In this document: positions 11,638-23,891 of the stretch, piece by piece
How the letters are laid out: each line of letters begins with the position of its first letter
Numbering within the stretch: the first letter of the stretch is position 1
Source of the DNA: Apostichopus japonicus
Taxonomy: Eukaryota > Echinodermata > Holothuroidea > Aspidochirotida > Stichopodidae
DNA length: 64,000 bases
Reading direction: 5' to 3'
NCBI RefSeq assembly: GCF_037975245.1
Contig: NC_092567.1
Span: 12,600,876 to 12,664,875 of the forward strand
The notes under the pieces: model-generated
The model's input: the letters and a program-made list of their open reading frames with translations, nothing else
Told to the model about the DNA's origin: nothing
Databases searched by the model: none
Position numbers and translations under genes: made by a program

Positions 11638-14600
11638 TTAGTTTGCATTTCCCTCAGATGGTGTTTCAACCTCTTCTTTGATCTTTTCTTCATCTTGTAA
11701 CTTTCCTGATTCTGCGGATACAGCCCTCTTTGGGGTTTCTGGTTTATCACTGCTTGAGTTCTTCACTTTACTGATTGAACTTTTAGAAAGAAGGAACACT
11801 CCAACCAGATATTTAGAGACACCAATTGGAAGCCATGCAGCAAGCAACATATGTATTTCTGCTGACAAACCGACTATGTACTGTGGAAGAGGACTCTTAG
11901 CAAGCAGCGCATGATCCACGGCAGTCACCACAGGAGTCAAATCAGATGGCAAAGACAATGGTGATGCCTTCTTCATGTAGCAAGCTTTGTAGTTGGGGCC
12001 ATATTCTTCAAGCAAACCAGGCTTAACAGCATTCAATATTTCAGTGATGTTTTGCTCCCATGTTTCTTTATGAATAAGATCTGTATCAAGAAAAGTTATA
12101 CTAAAACTGGAACATTGGTGATACAACATTCAGCAAACCCAGACAACAGTCAAGCATAGGGAATCTGACCACTTAAGGTTATACTTTAAATTGTAAAAGA
12201 AAGAAAACAGTGCAATGGCTTGTTGTGCAGGACTTCTTTGAAGGATTTCTCCTTATTTGGTTCTTCCTCTTTGTTTCCACAAAATCTCTAATGCTAAGGA
12301 AGGTGAAAACATGAATCCTAAAGAAACACTCATCTTAAAGATATTTGTACCATTTAAATCACTGACGGTGTACAAAACTTTAGTCAAAGATTTTAACCCC
12401 TTATAGTTAAATTATAACTCATCCAAAACATGTTCTTGCTTCACAACAGAACACCCTCTAATGAAAACCAAGATCTTAATCTTTTATTTTATAAATTATA
12501 ACTCAACCAAAACATGTTCTTGCTTCACAACAGAACACCCTCTAATGACAACCCAGATCATTTCTCAAACATATCTTTTTCAAAGTGTTTGTTTACTTAT
12601 TGATATTTGTGTTGCATCTGACAACCAGACCTTATTTTCTGTGTATAAGATTAAATAGTCCAGTCACTCTACTTTAATAACCTTAGCTGTTTATATGGTA
12701 ATTTCTCAAAACTTGAAAACTTGTAAATACAAATTGAATTTTCTAACGATATAGTGTAATACAGTGGTTGTTCTCTCAGTGTAAATGTGCGTGTATATAT
12801 GTGGGACCGTATGATCGTCGCACATCCGGTACGTGCCTGTGCTTGTGCTCCTAATATGATGTCATCATTGCCAAACATTAATTTGTAATTAGTCTTTGAG
12901 GTTTTGAACGTGATGAGAATAGTTTTGAAAATAGATTTTCTCATAGATTCAGAGGAAGTTAATCTCGATTGGTTGGATTTTTCATGTCATGGCCTCTTTA
13001 ATGTATAACAAGGTATTGAAACTGTGAGCAGAATCAGCCAATGATATTTGCACTGCACATAACATCTTCTCCCATGGATCTTAATAGAGTTTTCAAAAGT
13101 ATTTTTGTAACCGAAGATAGTGAACGTGTTGATTATGTCATCAACATGTAAATAATGACATTGCAAATGGCAACATATACTGTATGTGTATTCTCCAAGT
13201 TATACTTTGCACAAGTTAAACATAATTAGTTTAATACTCACTAGTAGCATATCCAGAAGGGTGTATTGTTGAAACAGACACATCCTATATATGTGCATTC
13301 TCCAAGTTATACTTTGCACAAGTTAAACATAATTAGTTTAATACTCACTAGTAGCATATATCCAGAAGGGTGTATTGTGGAAACAGACACATCCCATATA
13401 TGTGCATTCTTCAAGTTATACTTTGCACAAGTCAAACATAATTAGTTTAATACTCACTAGTAGCATATCCAGAAGGGTGTATTGTAGAAACAGACACATC
13501 CCATTTCATCATCTCAAGACGTAGGGCATCCATAAAACTTTTACAGGCTGCCTTACTAGCACAGTAAGCTGACAGCATTGGAAATGCTATTTCACCTAGC
13601 GGGAGAGAGATGAAGAGATTTTAATGATTTGCATGTAATTAACATTATTTTAACACTTGGAGATGAAAAAAGTCAAAAGTTTTCTAGAAACATGTTGCTA
13701 CAAAATATCACAACATTGTCATGTAAGTCCAAATTTTTGACTTGCAAAGAAATGAAAATTTTGACTTAACATGTACTATTTTCAATGTTCATATCAGGTT
13801 CTATACTGTGAATTCTACATAGCCTCACTTATATTTAATTAAAAAAGCTAAAACTAACCCACATATCCAAAGGACACACTCTCTATACTACATAATGATA
13901 GAACTGACACAACGCTACACACTCCACAATACTGTATAATCAAGTTTAAAAGTACCCCAATCAACACAGCCACATGATAGGTTTCATGCTTGAATATGAT
14001 ACCACAATACATATCCCTAATAGCATTACTGTTTCTATACATATTCCTAATGATAGAACCACTGTACATTTAGTAAGATGATCTCTGACAGAGAGTATTA
14101 CCAGACATGACAATAACTTTATCTGGTTGTATTTTATAAAAGAAATGCTCACTTCCTGTTGAGCTCATTGTGACTATTCGACCCTTTGAGCGCCTCAGCA
14201 GTGGTAAGAATGCCTGCGTAAGTAATACCACACCATAGTGATTCACAGCCATGACTCTCTTGTAGATCGTCATAGCAACGATTTCTGCTTCTCCTAAGTA
14301 CATGATACCTGCATTATTCACCAATGCCCAGAGATCTGAAAGGAAGATGAATACTAGAACAGTCTGTCAAATCTCAATCATGCACTTACTCTGTGACTTT
14401 TCATTTACTGGAAGGCAGTAATACCCTCTTCACAGTATAATTTCATGTCAAAGCACCACAGCCACCTCTTATGTCTGTATAATGCAAAATACTCGGTAAA
14501 CAATTAAACGTCTAAATTCTAGAATGTCAGTATAAACTTAGCCTGTAATACTACAGAGTAGTAATCACCATGGCTGTAGTAATGTACTGTAATGACCATG

Positions 14601-17600
14601 CTCAATTGCAGTTAACTGTTGCTCATACTCATTTCACAGTCTTATTGTTAGTACTGTACTGTATGTGTCTGATTGCTAGTGCTTTCCTTAGCCAACAGTG
14701 GTCTGATAACATACCTTTCGGATTTTCTACCTCAAAGCATTGTCACGTCCCTCCTGCCCTTCAAAAGTTGTGCCCCCCTCCCCCTCCCTCTCCCCTGCCC
14801 TCCTTTGTAGATACTTAAATTATACCTTTTCCTTGGAGTTTCTCCTGGACAGTTTTGACTGCATTTGTTATTGATTCCTCGCTGGTCACATCCAACTGTA
14901 TTGTCACCAACCTATCACTACAGGCCTTCACTAGGTTCTGCTCCCCCTCCTGTCCTTTGAGGTAGCATCCAGCAAACACATGAACACCTTTCTCATCTAA
15001 CGCTTTAGCTATGGCAAACCCAAAGCCAGAATCACAGCCTGCACAATGGGAATAAAAAATATGTACTTTGACATACATGGTTATAAAACAAGCTTATTAT
15101 TAACAAGCTTATCATTAATAGTGTCTGTAATTGTTCTGGCACAGCTACTGGAGGTACAGTATTTACATCTACTCAATGTAATCATAAATATGACCTTCTG
15201 ACCTAGATGCACTAAACTGAGTGAAGAGAATATAATGTCTTTAACAGAGCTAACACTTCACCCAAAATAATTTGAAAATGGTAACTTAAATAAAACAAAT
15301 TGAGATGCATACCATGGCGATAGAGGTGTGGTAGCTTTAATCTGCTCTTGGGAAACCCATAAGTATTATGTTATGATGTATGTATACATAGGCATAGGAG
15401 GCGGGGGGGCTGGGGGGCTGCAGCCCCCCAAGAAAATATTTTTGTGAAAATTCGGGCAATATGAGGAGAATTTTTTGGGCACCTACTGTACTGAACGAAA
15501 AATAAATTCCAATGTGTTTTTCAATGATTAAACTTATAATATTTATTATTGTAACAACTTCCCGAAAAATTCTAACCAATATGGAAGGGTAATAACATGG
15601 CATATGATTTACTTAATTGGTAGCGATGTAATAACTGATGAATGCCTATATTATATGTACAATAAGATTTAGAATGCGCGCGAAAAATTTTGGTTATATT
15701 TTTCGGGCAAGTCATTACAGCCCCCCCCCCCCAAATTAAACATTGCATTTTACAGTAAAGGAAACACAAGATGTTGTCTCCCCAGTGCTGGTGTTTAGTA
15801 ATCTATATTTTTGTAAATTTACATCACTACCCTAAACAGAGCCTATGATCAGCCTTGCAAGTGTTCTTTTAAACATGTTATACTATAGTACATATGATTT
15901 CAAATGTTCTGTTTGAAAAATTCACATTTGTTGGAATACATTTTTCATTATAACATTTCAATAATTGAGCAATGAGAGTCTAAAGTACACTTGGCATTTT
16001 CTACAACAAAGATAGAACTCTTTAATACAGTATGTCACCTCAAAATTATATTACTGTAGCACTAGGCCTAATCATGCAGCTCTAGGGTGGTGTTTATTGT
16101 TTTTATTCAAAATTTCATACAAACTACATTGATGGTGATTTCTATTGTGTGGATTCTTTCACATGTGTAGAGCTTTTGTGCAAATTCTTAAGTTGAGACC
16201 ATTCAACTAAACTTGATACATGAATGTGCAACTTTTGACCTTGTTAATAGCTGCCTAGATTATTACAAAAATGTTTTGTTTTTTTGGCAACAAAGCTTGC
16301 CAACTTGAAGTGCTGTGGGATTGCACAAATGTAGGCTATAGTAGTCATACTTCACATGGTAACAATTCATTTACCAAGTTTCAGACCAGCTACTAATGGC
16401 TTGGACCGGGCATTAAATTGTTTGACTTCAGAGTATCTGCATAGAGTACATGCTACCCTTAGTAAAATTTTACTAATAAATACACAAGAAGCTTTTGCAA
16501 TTTATGTTTACAACATGCACATCTACATTTTACATAAATTGACAAAAATGTACAGAAATTCTGAGTAATTTTTTCACAGCAGTATCTTGCAAATGATGGT
16601 GTCATACTGGTAAAGTTCTATTATGGCACAGTCTATTAAAAATATTAAAAAAATTGGTTAGATTACTAGTCCTTCATTTAATACTGATATCACAAGCAGG
16701 CTACAATAACAGGATTCTAGAAAGAAAAAGTTGGGGATATTGTTTCTTACTTTTCATTTGACACAAACAGGTAATATTTTAGGCTAACTAAATATGAGTG
16801 AACTACTGTAGCACAAACAAACTTTAGGCTACTTGCAGTCTTACTTGACAGTGATGATTTGGACCTACAGTAGCTTTACAAATTTATGTATCGTTTGATT
16901 TAACTTTTATGAAAAATGCATTGCGAGATTTGCTAGCACACTTCAAGTTTTGCTTACTTTCTGTTGCTCCTGTTAAATTTCCAAAAGTGTAGCACAACTG
17001 GTACAATGTCATAATTTTGGTCCCTGTACTCAGCCATAGGCCTAAAAAATGTTGTACGTTGTACTCTGGTCACACTACAAAGTCTGTTGTGAATACTTAA
17101 CCTGCTGTTAGACTTAGTTTAAGCTTAAAACGTGTATCAACATTTCTTGTCAACAACGCTCCGTCTCTGGATAACTGTAAATCAAAGTTCGTCTTGGCTG
17201 GCCTAGGCCTAAGATTAAGAGTTTACAAAGTTACAAAGAATGCCTCGGCTCGGCATAGCTGTTGTTAGTGTTAGTCCTAGTGTACACAAATGATTATTAA
17301 CAGCTACCCTATAGCCTAGGCTAAGCCTAGGTAGAGCAAAATACCTGAAATGAATACATATTTCCCGTCGGTATCGATGAATCTTTGTGGAAGACGTTGG
17401 TATATACGATAAGATGCAATGGCGAACAATGTTATTCCACAAAAACCTCCAAATATTAGTTGACAGATTGGTTGGGTTATGGTCGGGAGCAATATGAGTA
17501 ATGTGTAAGGTCCTGTAAGTAGTAATTCGTCTTTCAGATATCTTCTCAAAACTGCACCGTTGAAAAAGATCGTAATAGCTGAGTAAAGGATGAGTTTTAG

Positions 17601-17606
17601 AGACAT
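11638..17606 (-). CDS. hsd17b2-like: HSD17B2-like short-chain dehydrogenase, 5 coding exons, 412 aa
   Basis: Coding exons: 17345-17606, 14826-15038, 14153-14335, 13458-13595 and 11638-12080. All introns are GT-AG and phases agree throughout. The start ATG (17606-17604) has A at -3. The N-terminus has two or three hydrophobic segments (about residues 2-20 and 32-66), implying a membrane anchor, probably ER. The Rossmann NAD(P) motif GCDSGFG is at 88-94, NNAG at 165-168, and the catalytic tetrad is N190, S217, Y230, K234 (YCASK). The domain order, the VFAG after the first helix, the FLPLLR(R/K)SKGR motif and the (A/S)PL..Y..G tail match the SDR9C / 17-beta-HSD type 2 family, so NAD-dependent oxidation of a steroid or retinoid alcohol is likely. 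It is longer than human HSD17B2 because of a charged Ser/Glu/Lys-rich tail of about 60 residues. The exon 4 donor has been triplicated (see 13185-13503). The exact substrate cannot be told; a retinol or hydroxybutyrate dehydrogenase is the alternative. Confidence 0.88.
12410..12556. repeat. Tandem duplication, 84-bp period, in intron 4 of the dehydrogenase
   Basis: Two copies of a segment starting AATTATAACTCA(T/A)CCAAAAC and running to AATGA(A/C)AACC lie 84 bp apart. It is wholly intronic. Confidence 0.75.
13185..13503. repeat. Three tandem ~108-bp copies spanning the exon 4 / intron 4 boundary
   Basis: Copies start near 13185, 13293 and 13401 (periods 107 and 109 bp). Each contains the last ~45 bases of exon 4 of the dehydrogenase (coding SVSTIHPSGYAT) plus the GTGAGTATT donor. 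The copy nearest 13458 is joined to the complete exon. The middle copy has an extra 2 bp (GGATATATGC) that would shift the frame. Confidence 0.85.
15388..15735 (-). mobile_element. Fragment of a G/C-run-rich, hAT-like repeat
   Basis: It begins ATAGGCATAGGAGGCGGG and includes GGGGCTGCAGCCCC. Its minus strand shares CTTGCCCGAAAAA and AACCAAAATTTTTCGCGCGC-type words with 31860-32135. The left end resembles the CATAGGCGTAGGAGGC end of that copy. The other end is not recognisable, so it is a partial copy within intron 1 of the dehydrogenase. Confidence 0.55.
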
Positions 17607-18630
17607 TTTGACCGAAAGATGGATGTTATAAGTCTACTAGTACTAGACCTAATCTACTGTACTCCTTGGATAATGTTTGGTAGACTTTTGCTCAGTGAGT
17701 AACCCGAGACGTATCTACATCAGCAGTACAGACTGCATGTCTAGTGGCAAATCACCGAAAATTCTCAGGGATGCACGATTACGTAATTTTCAGGGCGCTC
17801 GTGGTAGGTGCAAAACACAGTCTGCATAATTTCCGTTTATACGTTTCTGAATTTGTGTTCGAAGTGCCGAATTCGGGAAATCACTCTCATATGTTGTAGC
17901 GGCCTTAAGCAGAGAGATTGGGTGGGGCATTTGCCCCAATCATGATGCTCGTCCAAGTTCCCCCTGTGCCTGTGCCTTAATTACATCCAAAATTTCCTTT
18001 ATTTGCTATATTCGCTAAATGCTACACATTCCCTGCTCTTGGACCCCCAATTATAGGGGCTTGGAAATATAAGTAGGCTATTTATGTGCTTAAAGTTAAA
18101 ATAGCAAAAAAAAAGAGAATTATGTGAAATCACTACAGTTTCCGGGCCTGCAATACCTTCCACGGAAATTAAATTCGCCTTTCTGACATGTACTGTTGTG
18201 CCTTAGTGCCGCTATGAGAGAATTAGGATATCTCAACTACGCCAACAACTTCTGGTGGCTGAGGCCATCTCATTGGAACTCATGACCAGGGATTAAGTAA
18301 ATAAATTCCATAGAAATTGAATTTCTCTCTCTCTCATGCACGTCGGGGACGGGGGGGGGGGACGGGGGTTGAGCTGTGGGGAACATAACACAAAATCCCT
18401 CTCACCTCCCCCGGACCCCCATCCCCTCCCCACCTACTCATGCACACTTAATTATCAGGCCTCTACTGAAACAAATGACCATCATAAATCACTCGGAATG
18501 TTCAGTACTGACAATATCGTCCGATGTCTCACGAATACTGTTGATGTGACAGAGGCTCTTGATGACCATCACTAAAATTGAACTCATTTGAATACATTAC
18601 GGATATACGAGCGACGAATGTGTTGTAGAA

Positions 18631-18660
18631 TGACGTCATTCTGCGTTCTATGTGACGTCA
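18631..18660. promoter_or_regulatory. Pair of perfect CRE palindromes upstream of the dehydrogenase
   Basis: TGACGTCA occurs at 18631-18638 and again at 18653-18660, 22 bp centre to centre, about two helical turns. This is about 1.03 kb upstream of the dehydrogenase start codon. TGACGTCA is the CREB/ATF consensus. Function is inferred from motif and spacing only. Confidence 0.4.
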
Positions 18661-18984
18661 TAATCGATTGATCCGACTGGTTTCGCCCCCCCCCCCACTT
18701 CAGAAAAGCTATATCTACGTCAATGTCTTTCTCATATATTTTGTGCTTTAAGCTCGCTACGAATGAACAAAGAATATCTGAATACCCTTGAGCAAATATT
18801 TGTATAGTTTTTGCAAGCTTTTGCAAGTGGTCTATTTTTACGTATACGTATAGCTAGTCACTGTAGTAGGTCACAGGGAGCCAAGTTGGTCTCGATATCG
18901 ATCGAAAACCCTCTTGAAAATATGCTGAATGTATACAACCCTGGTTATATGACATTCAAGTTTTGTCACAATTTTGAAATTCAT

Positions 18985-19085
18985 GCAAATATTTTCATTA
19001 ATTAAAATTTAGCTAAATAGTAATAATATAGCATTTATATAGCGCCTAATACAGAAGTTTTCTAAGCGCTAGTTCACCGATTAAG
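18985..19085 (+). mobile_element. LINE-type 3' tail fragment
   Basis: The words GCATTTATATAGCGCCTAAT and TTTCTAAGCGCTAG resemble the 3' ends of CR1/L2-like retrotransposons. It is short, and assignment is from pattern memory only. Confidence 0.35.
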
Positions 19086-19300
19086 CGTGGAATATGCATG
19101 GGGGAAGGGGGGGGGGGTAGGACGTAACCACTAGCCCCCTACATTTCCCGTAATGTGCACGTTATACAGGATGTGTACATTATGCAAGTTCGTTTCTGCA
19201 CTTCAAAAAAAAAAATTGTCCTCTCCCCAAACTGTTTGCTTTGCCCAACTCCCACTTTGAAATTTCTGGTACAGCCACTGCATATATTGCAGACCTATAG

Positions 19301-20386
19301 CAGTGGCGGCGGAACCGGGGGGGCTTGGGGGGGGCTCAGCCCCCCCCAATGAAAAAGTTGAGGGGGCAAATGCATGATAAGCCCCCCCAATATTTACCAA
19401 GGCTCCGAAACGTGCATCTGCCCATTTTTCAATGCAAACTTGTCGATCTGTCCGATGCACACGTATACTATATAGGTGTAATAATGTTAGTAAATGCTGG
19501 GGGACCCTCGGCCCGTCCCCTGGCTATAAACCACATTGTCACCCCAACCGCGTCTTCACGCCCCGTGAAAAGTGGAAGCAGTGAGTGTGAGTACCGGTAA
19601 GCGCAACACAACTTCGTCTTAGGACAATGACTTGCCTCATTTCAGCCAGTTCTCCAACATCCCCTACTCAGTGGCGGAGCGTCCATACAGTCAGGGGGGC
19701 AGATGCCCCCCCCCCCCGACGGACTCAAATGGACTGCTGGCGCCCTTTTCAGCTTTTCACTACTTTTTACTTATTCGCGATTATTGACTATTTTATTGCG
19801 CTCTCATCTACCTATTGACATTTGTCATATTCTGTTGGTGTAATTTTCCGACAAAATGGCGACGACACCTATTTATTCTCCGTTTATCTGCAAATTAGCA
19901 AGGCCCGGCAAGGGTCATTTCCTGCAATCTATAGAGTATCTTTACTCAAAAATTTTCTGTACGCTCCACGCCAACCTGTGGTGGCGCTCCGCTTAGATAG
20001 TGTCGAAAGCGCCCTACAGACCATTCTTGCCCCCCCCCCCTGACCAATACCCCTAGCTCCGCAACTGCCCTTACTACACTCAAAACGTCTTTGCGAGTAC
20101 ACTACGAGTAATAGCTACTCTCTTTAAACACCATCGAATATACAAATTACAATGTTTTTACAGACTTTCTCGTTCAATCTAAGAAATTGCAGGCTTGAGA
20201 CCCATATTTTAGGGCTAGGTATTCGCAGCATAAAACACTCGGGAAGTGCCGTTTCCGGCCATCTGGGGGTTTGAAAAAACCCAAAATTTTCTTGTACGCT
20301 CCGCGCCAACCGATGGTGGCGCTCCGCTTAGATAGTCTCCACAAATTAGCCCCCCCCCAATATTTTTTTCCGTTCCGCCGCGCCTG
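19301..20386. mobile_element. hAT-like element, 1086 bp, perfect 8-bp target duplication
   Basis: The left end is CAGTGGCGGCGGAACC and the right end is the inverse of CAGGCGCGGCGGAAC. Both sides carry ACCTATAG (19293-19300 and 20387-20394). The interior has long G and C runs, the recurring internal module at about 20235-20338, and a younger nested element (19669-20067). No transposase is encoded. Confidence 0.85.
19669..20067. mobile_element. Nested hAT-like MITE, 399 bp
   Basis: It begins CAGTGGCGGAGCGTCC and ends with the inverse of CAGTTGCGGAGC. Flanks are CCCCTACT (19661-19668) and CCCTTACT (20068-20075), a 7/8 match. It lies entirely inside the element at 19301-20386, so it inserted later. 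Its own copy of the internal module is at about 19905-20005. Confidence 0.75.
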
Positions 20387-20394
20387 ACCTATAG

Positions 20395-22430
20395 TACACA
20401 CTAGTTCCATCACACGCGATGATTCAAGAAAGAAATTTAATGCCGATGTCGTTTAATCTACATTTTTCCAGATTTCAAGTTTATAATGCAAGTTCAAGTT
20501 ATCCACTGCAGCAATTCTATATCAAGATGAGTGCAGCATAAAGCTGCAGTAGGTTTGTAATACAGCCTACATAATATGCGTCTAGCGGTGAAATTAATTG
20601 CGGTGATTCTTTGATGTAATCGTTACACCGCAGGATATTACATCTCATCAACAGAATCAGAGTCAATCTCACATCATGAGTTCTAGGTGGTGGTCTCAAC
20701 AGTGATATGTAGGTCAGTAGTAAGGAATGATGCTTAGGCTTCCATAATTGAAGCTAACCAGCTACCATTTTCAGTGCAATAAAGTAAAATAGTTACGGGT
20801 ACCTAACTTGCATGCAAGTAAACTAAATATAATGATAACGTACCAATATGAAAAGCATATAATGGCGGCTTCGATCAAAGAAAAAGGCTAATGCGATGTG
20901 TGGTATAAGAAACACATGATAACACAAATACCCCTTCATTGAAGTAGTGCTTTACCAAATTGTATTTCCGTAATACTGAAGTTTGCCGAATGAGAACATT
21001 TTCATAGCCCTACTAATTCACAAACTGGGTTTCAAGCCTCTTGATGAAAATAATTTATTGGCGATTGAAGCACCATTCGTTTGCTTATTTTTATCATTTA
21101 CATCTCCCGAAAGAACCTCCCATTTCCCCTTCCTTGGCTCATTGAGTTGTTAGACTGAAATAGTCTGCATTCTATAGAATGTTCAATAAAATCTTCAGAT
21201 AGACAAACAGTTGGTAATTAATTAGACAAGTTGACGGTTTACGGTTTGGGTTTTTATGGTTGTAGAGAGAAGCAACGGGTGGTATTATCTTCTTTTGGAA
21301 TTTATATTCTGTCATGTCACAATCTGGGATATTTCCAAATACTGAAAGTTCAACCCATCTATTTGTTCACTAGTTCCCATGCTCCAACATAACGCTAAGA
21401 AAGTAATCGTGGTATTACTCCACTGTTGAACTAGAGTATGTCTAGGTAGTATGTCAGTGCTACCTTCAGATATATGCAAGTGCATGTTATGGTCTCTGTT
21501 TGCACTTTCAGTTTATTGTTACTTTGCAATGTTCAGTAATATCAATACTTTTTTAAGATGTGCTTCCATTCTTGGTAAGCATTATTCCATAGGACAAGCT
21601 TGGCCATACTTTACCTGTTTAATGTGGTGGGCAGGGCAGGCATTTGGCAGTTTGGGGCAGTCGGGGCCTTCACTTGTTCTTACAAAGTTGAGGAAATGTG
21701 TTTTTCGCCCCTCTTTTGAAGAGTAATTATGTTCTGTTTCAAAAGTTAATATTCAAATATTAATTACTGCAAGATGGAATCTCCCATATATCATAAAGGA
21801 AAATCCTTTTGTCACGAATAAGCAACGGGTACTCATAAACTTTTTTTTTAAACCAGAAATGACTTAGCATTCATTTACTTTCATAGATTGGGAGCTGAAA
21901 ATATCACTTCATTGGAAGAAAATGAATATTTAGAAAGCCACTTCAATAGAAGCACATATCCTGCTAAATGCTTATCCATTTGCACAGGCAAAAACAATAA
22001 ATAAAGAATTGGTTTGTATACATATTTATTCATACTCAGACACAATATACATTTTGCTAAAATAATTACTGCTTATGATAACTGTTGGTTACAATAATGT
22101 AATAATACATAAAAGGAACATAAAAATAAAGATAACTGGACTAATGCTGTTCTTAAGTGTACGAAAAACCAGCCTTGTTCAACCAGATTCAGGGCCAATC
22201 ACACCTATTGACACAGTAGTTTTGTGTGTGGGTTAGATACTGCATACTGAGGGCTGGGTAGTCACATCTGCACACATGGTTACTGTATGTTGCACACATA
22301 CTGAGATACAAGAAAAATAACAATTTCTCAAACTATGTCAACAACTATTGATTACTAAACACTCTCCGTGAGACAGAGATTCTGAAAACTACATCTCGAG
22401 TTTTATGCCAATACTAGCTTTGCCATAATT
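20395..22430. other. Intergenic DNA, no gene seen
   Basis: AT-rich sequence between the HSD17B2-like gene and a LINE remnant. No conserved coding segment or structured repeat was recognised. Confidence 0.4.
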
Positions 22431-22439
22431 CTCTTTTAT

Positions 22440-22960
22440 TTGGACTTCCTGAGTTCCACATTCAGAAACTTCAAAATATTCAAAATACTGCAGCACAAAT
22501 AGTCAAAGGAGCTAAGAGAAGATGTCATACTACGTACCCCACTTCTAAATAGTACAACTTCTAAAGGATCTTCACTGGCTTCATATTGACTTTTAAGTAA
22601 AGTTCAAAATACTTCTACTTGCATTTCGTGCTCATGATTTACAACAGCCTGTGTATCTCGCTAACCTTCTATCATCTTATCTCCCTGTGCGCACATTACA
22701 TTCGACAAGCAAATCATACCTCTGTGTACCTAAACCTTGTGTGAAGGTATACGGATTCAGAAGTTTGACTTACTTGCCGCAAGTCTTTGGAATCAGTTAC
22801 CAGACCATCTTCAAACTTGTTCTCATGTATCTACTTTTAAGAGTTTACTGAAGACTCATTTTTCTGTAGGGCATTACATTGTTGATGCTTTCCACTTTGT
22901 GAAGCGCAATTGGCAGTTACTTGTTTCCAGAAGTGGCACTTTATGAATCTACTCTATTAT
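22440..22960 (+). mobile_element. CR1/L2-like LINE remnant, C-terminal reverse transcriptase region
   Basis: Read across several frames, the translation gives successive blocks typical of the C-terminal part of CR1/L2 ORF2: QNTAAQIVKGA, then KDLHWL, then LLLAFRAHDLQQPVYLANLL, and finally LAASLWNQLPDHLQTC followed by FKSLLKTHF. Several frameshifts and stop codons show that it is dead. The non-coding end GAAGCGCAATTGG then follows, as in these LINE tails. Confidence 0.75.
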
Positions 22961-23555
22961 TGTTATTATAAGCAAAAAAGGAACAGATCATCTATGTTGG
23001 GACTCATTTTCAAGCAACTTGTCATGTAAATTAGAAACTCCTCCTGCAAGCAGAATTGACAACACATGATTTAGTCCAGATCTGATAACACTACAGCTAT
23101 GTGTGAAATTATTCTCTCCAGCATTGTTACTATGACAACATGGGAAATTAAATACATGCTTTACGTAATAACATAAAATATCAATTAAGCAAAACAAGAG
23201 AACCCAAACTAGACTAATATCTCAGAAAGTCAATATAAAAGTATTTCAAAAGTAAAGCTAGTCAAGTTCCACTTACGAGGAGACTGTGAATACTTATTTC
23301 ATAACTTACAGAAAACATCGATAACTTTATAAAGTTTCAATTACCAAGTCATAAAGTAACATGACTACACTGTCTGCAGTGTGTTCAACATGGATTAAAG
23401 TGTCCAGCTGTCAAATTTCTAATTATGACCATCAGCAGCCAATTTAAGCTTTAATATCCTCCAAAATATCACCTATCCCCCTCCCCTTCCTCATAAAGTA
23501 TATATGTGGAAGGTGAGCAAGGGTAATGGTGAAATGGATTCATTTTTATCTTCAA

Positions 23556-23561
23556 TTTATT
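23556..23561 (-). terminator. Candidate LIN7 poly(A) signal
   Basis: The plus strand tttatt gives AATAAA on the minus strand, about 330 bases 3' of the LIN7 stop. Other candidates exist further downstream, so its use is uncertain. Confidence 0.3.
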
Positions 23562-23739
23562 AATGTTTTCAAAATGTTATTGTACTCAATAATTCATTCA
23601 TCTAGGCTTGATAACGACAACATTTACACAGGCTTCACATTGTGACAGTCGTAACACTTGCAGATAGCATTGTCAATGATCCTGGACTTAGGAGTGTTTT
23701 AATATTTTACTTTCATTAATTTACATATCTGTGGAACTA

Positions 23740-23880
23740 ATCCCAAATGTCACCCTCCCCTCCCCCTCCCACCACCACACTCACCCAGAGGAAGATATAA
23801 TGAACACAGTGAATGTCTTCCCCCTCCCCTCCCCTCCCCCCTCACCCAGGGGAGGTAATAATGAACACAGTGAATGTCAT
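23740..23880. repeat. C-rich tandem repeat in the LIN7 3' UTR
   Basis: Two to three copies of a ~67-bp segment combine a CCCCTCCCCT tract, CACCCAG(A/G)GGA and GAACACAGTGAATGTC. It begins a dozen bases 3' of the LIN7 stop codon. Confidence 0.6.
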
Positions 23881-23891
23881 TTACATTTGAT

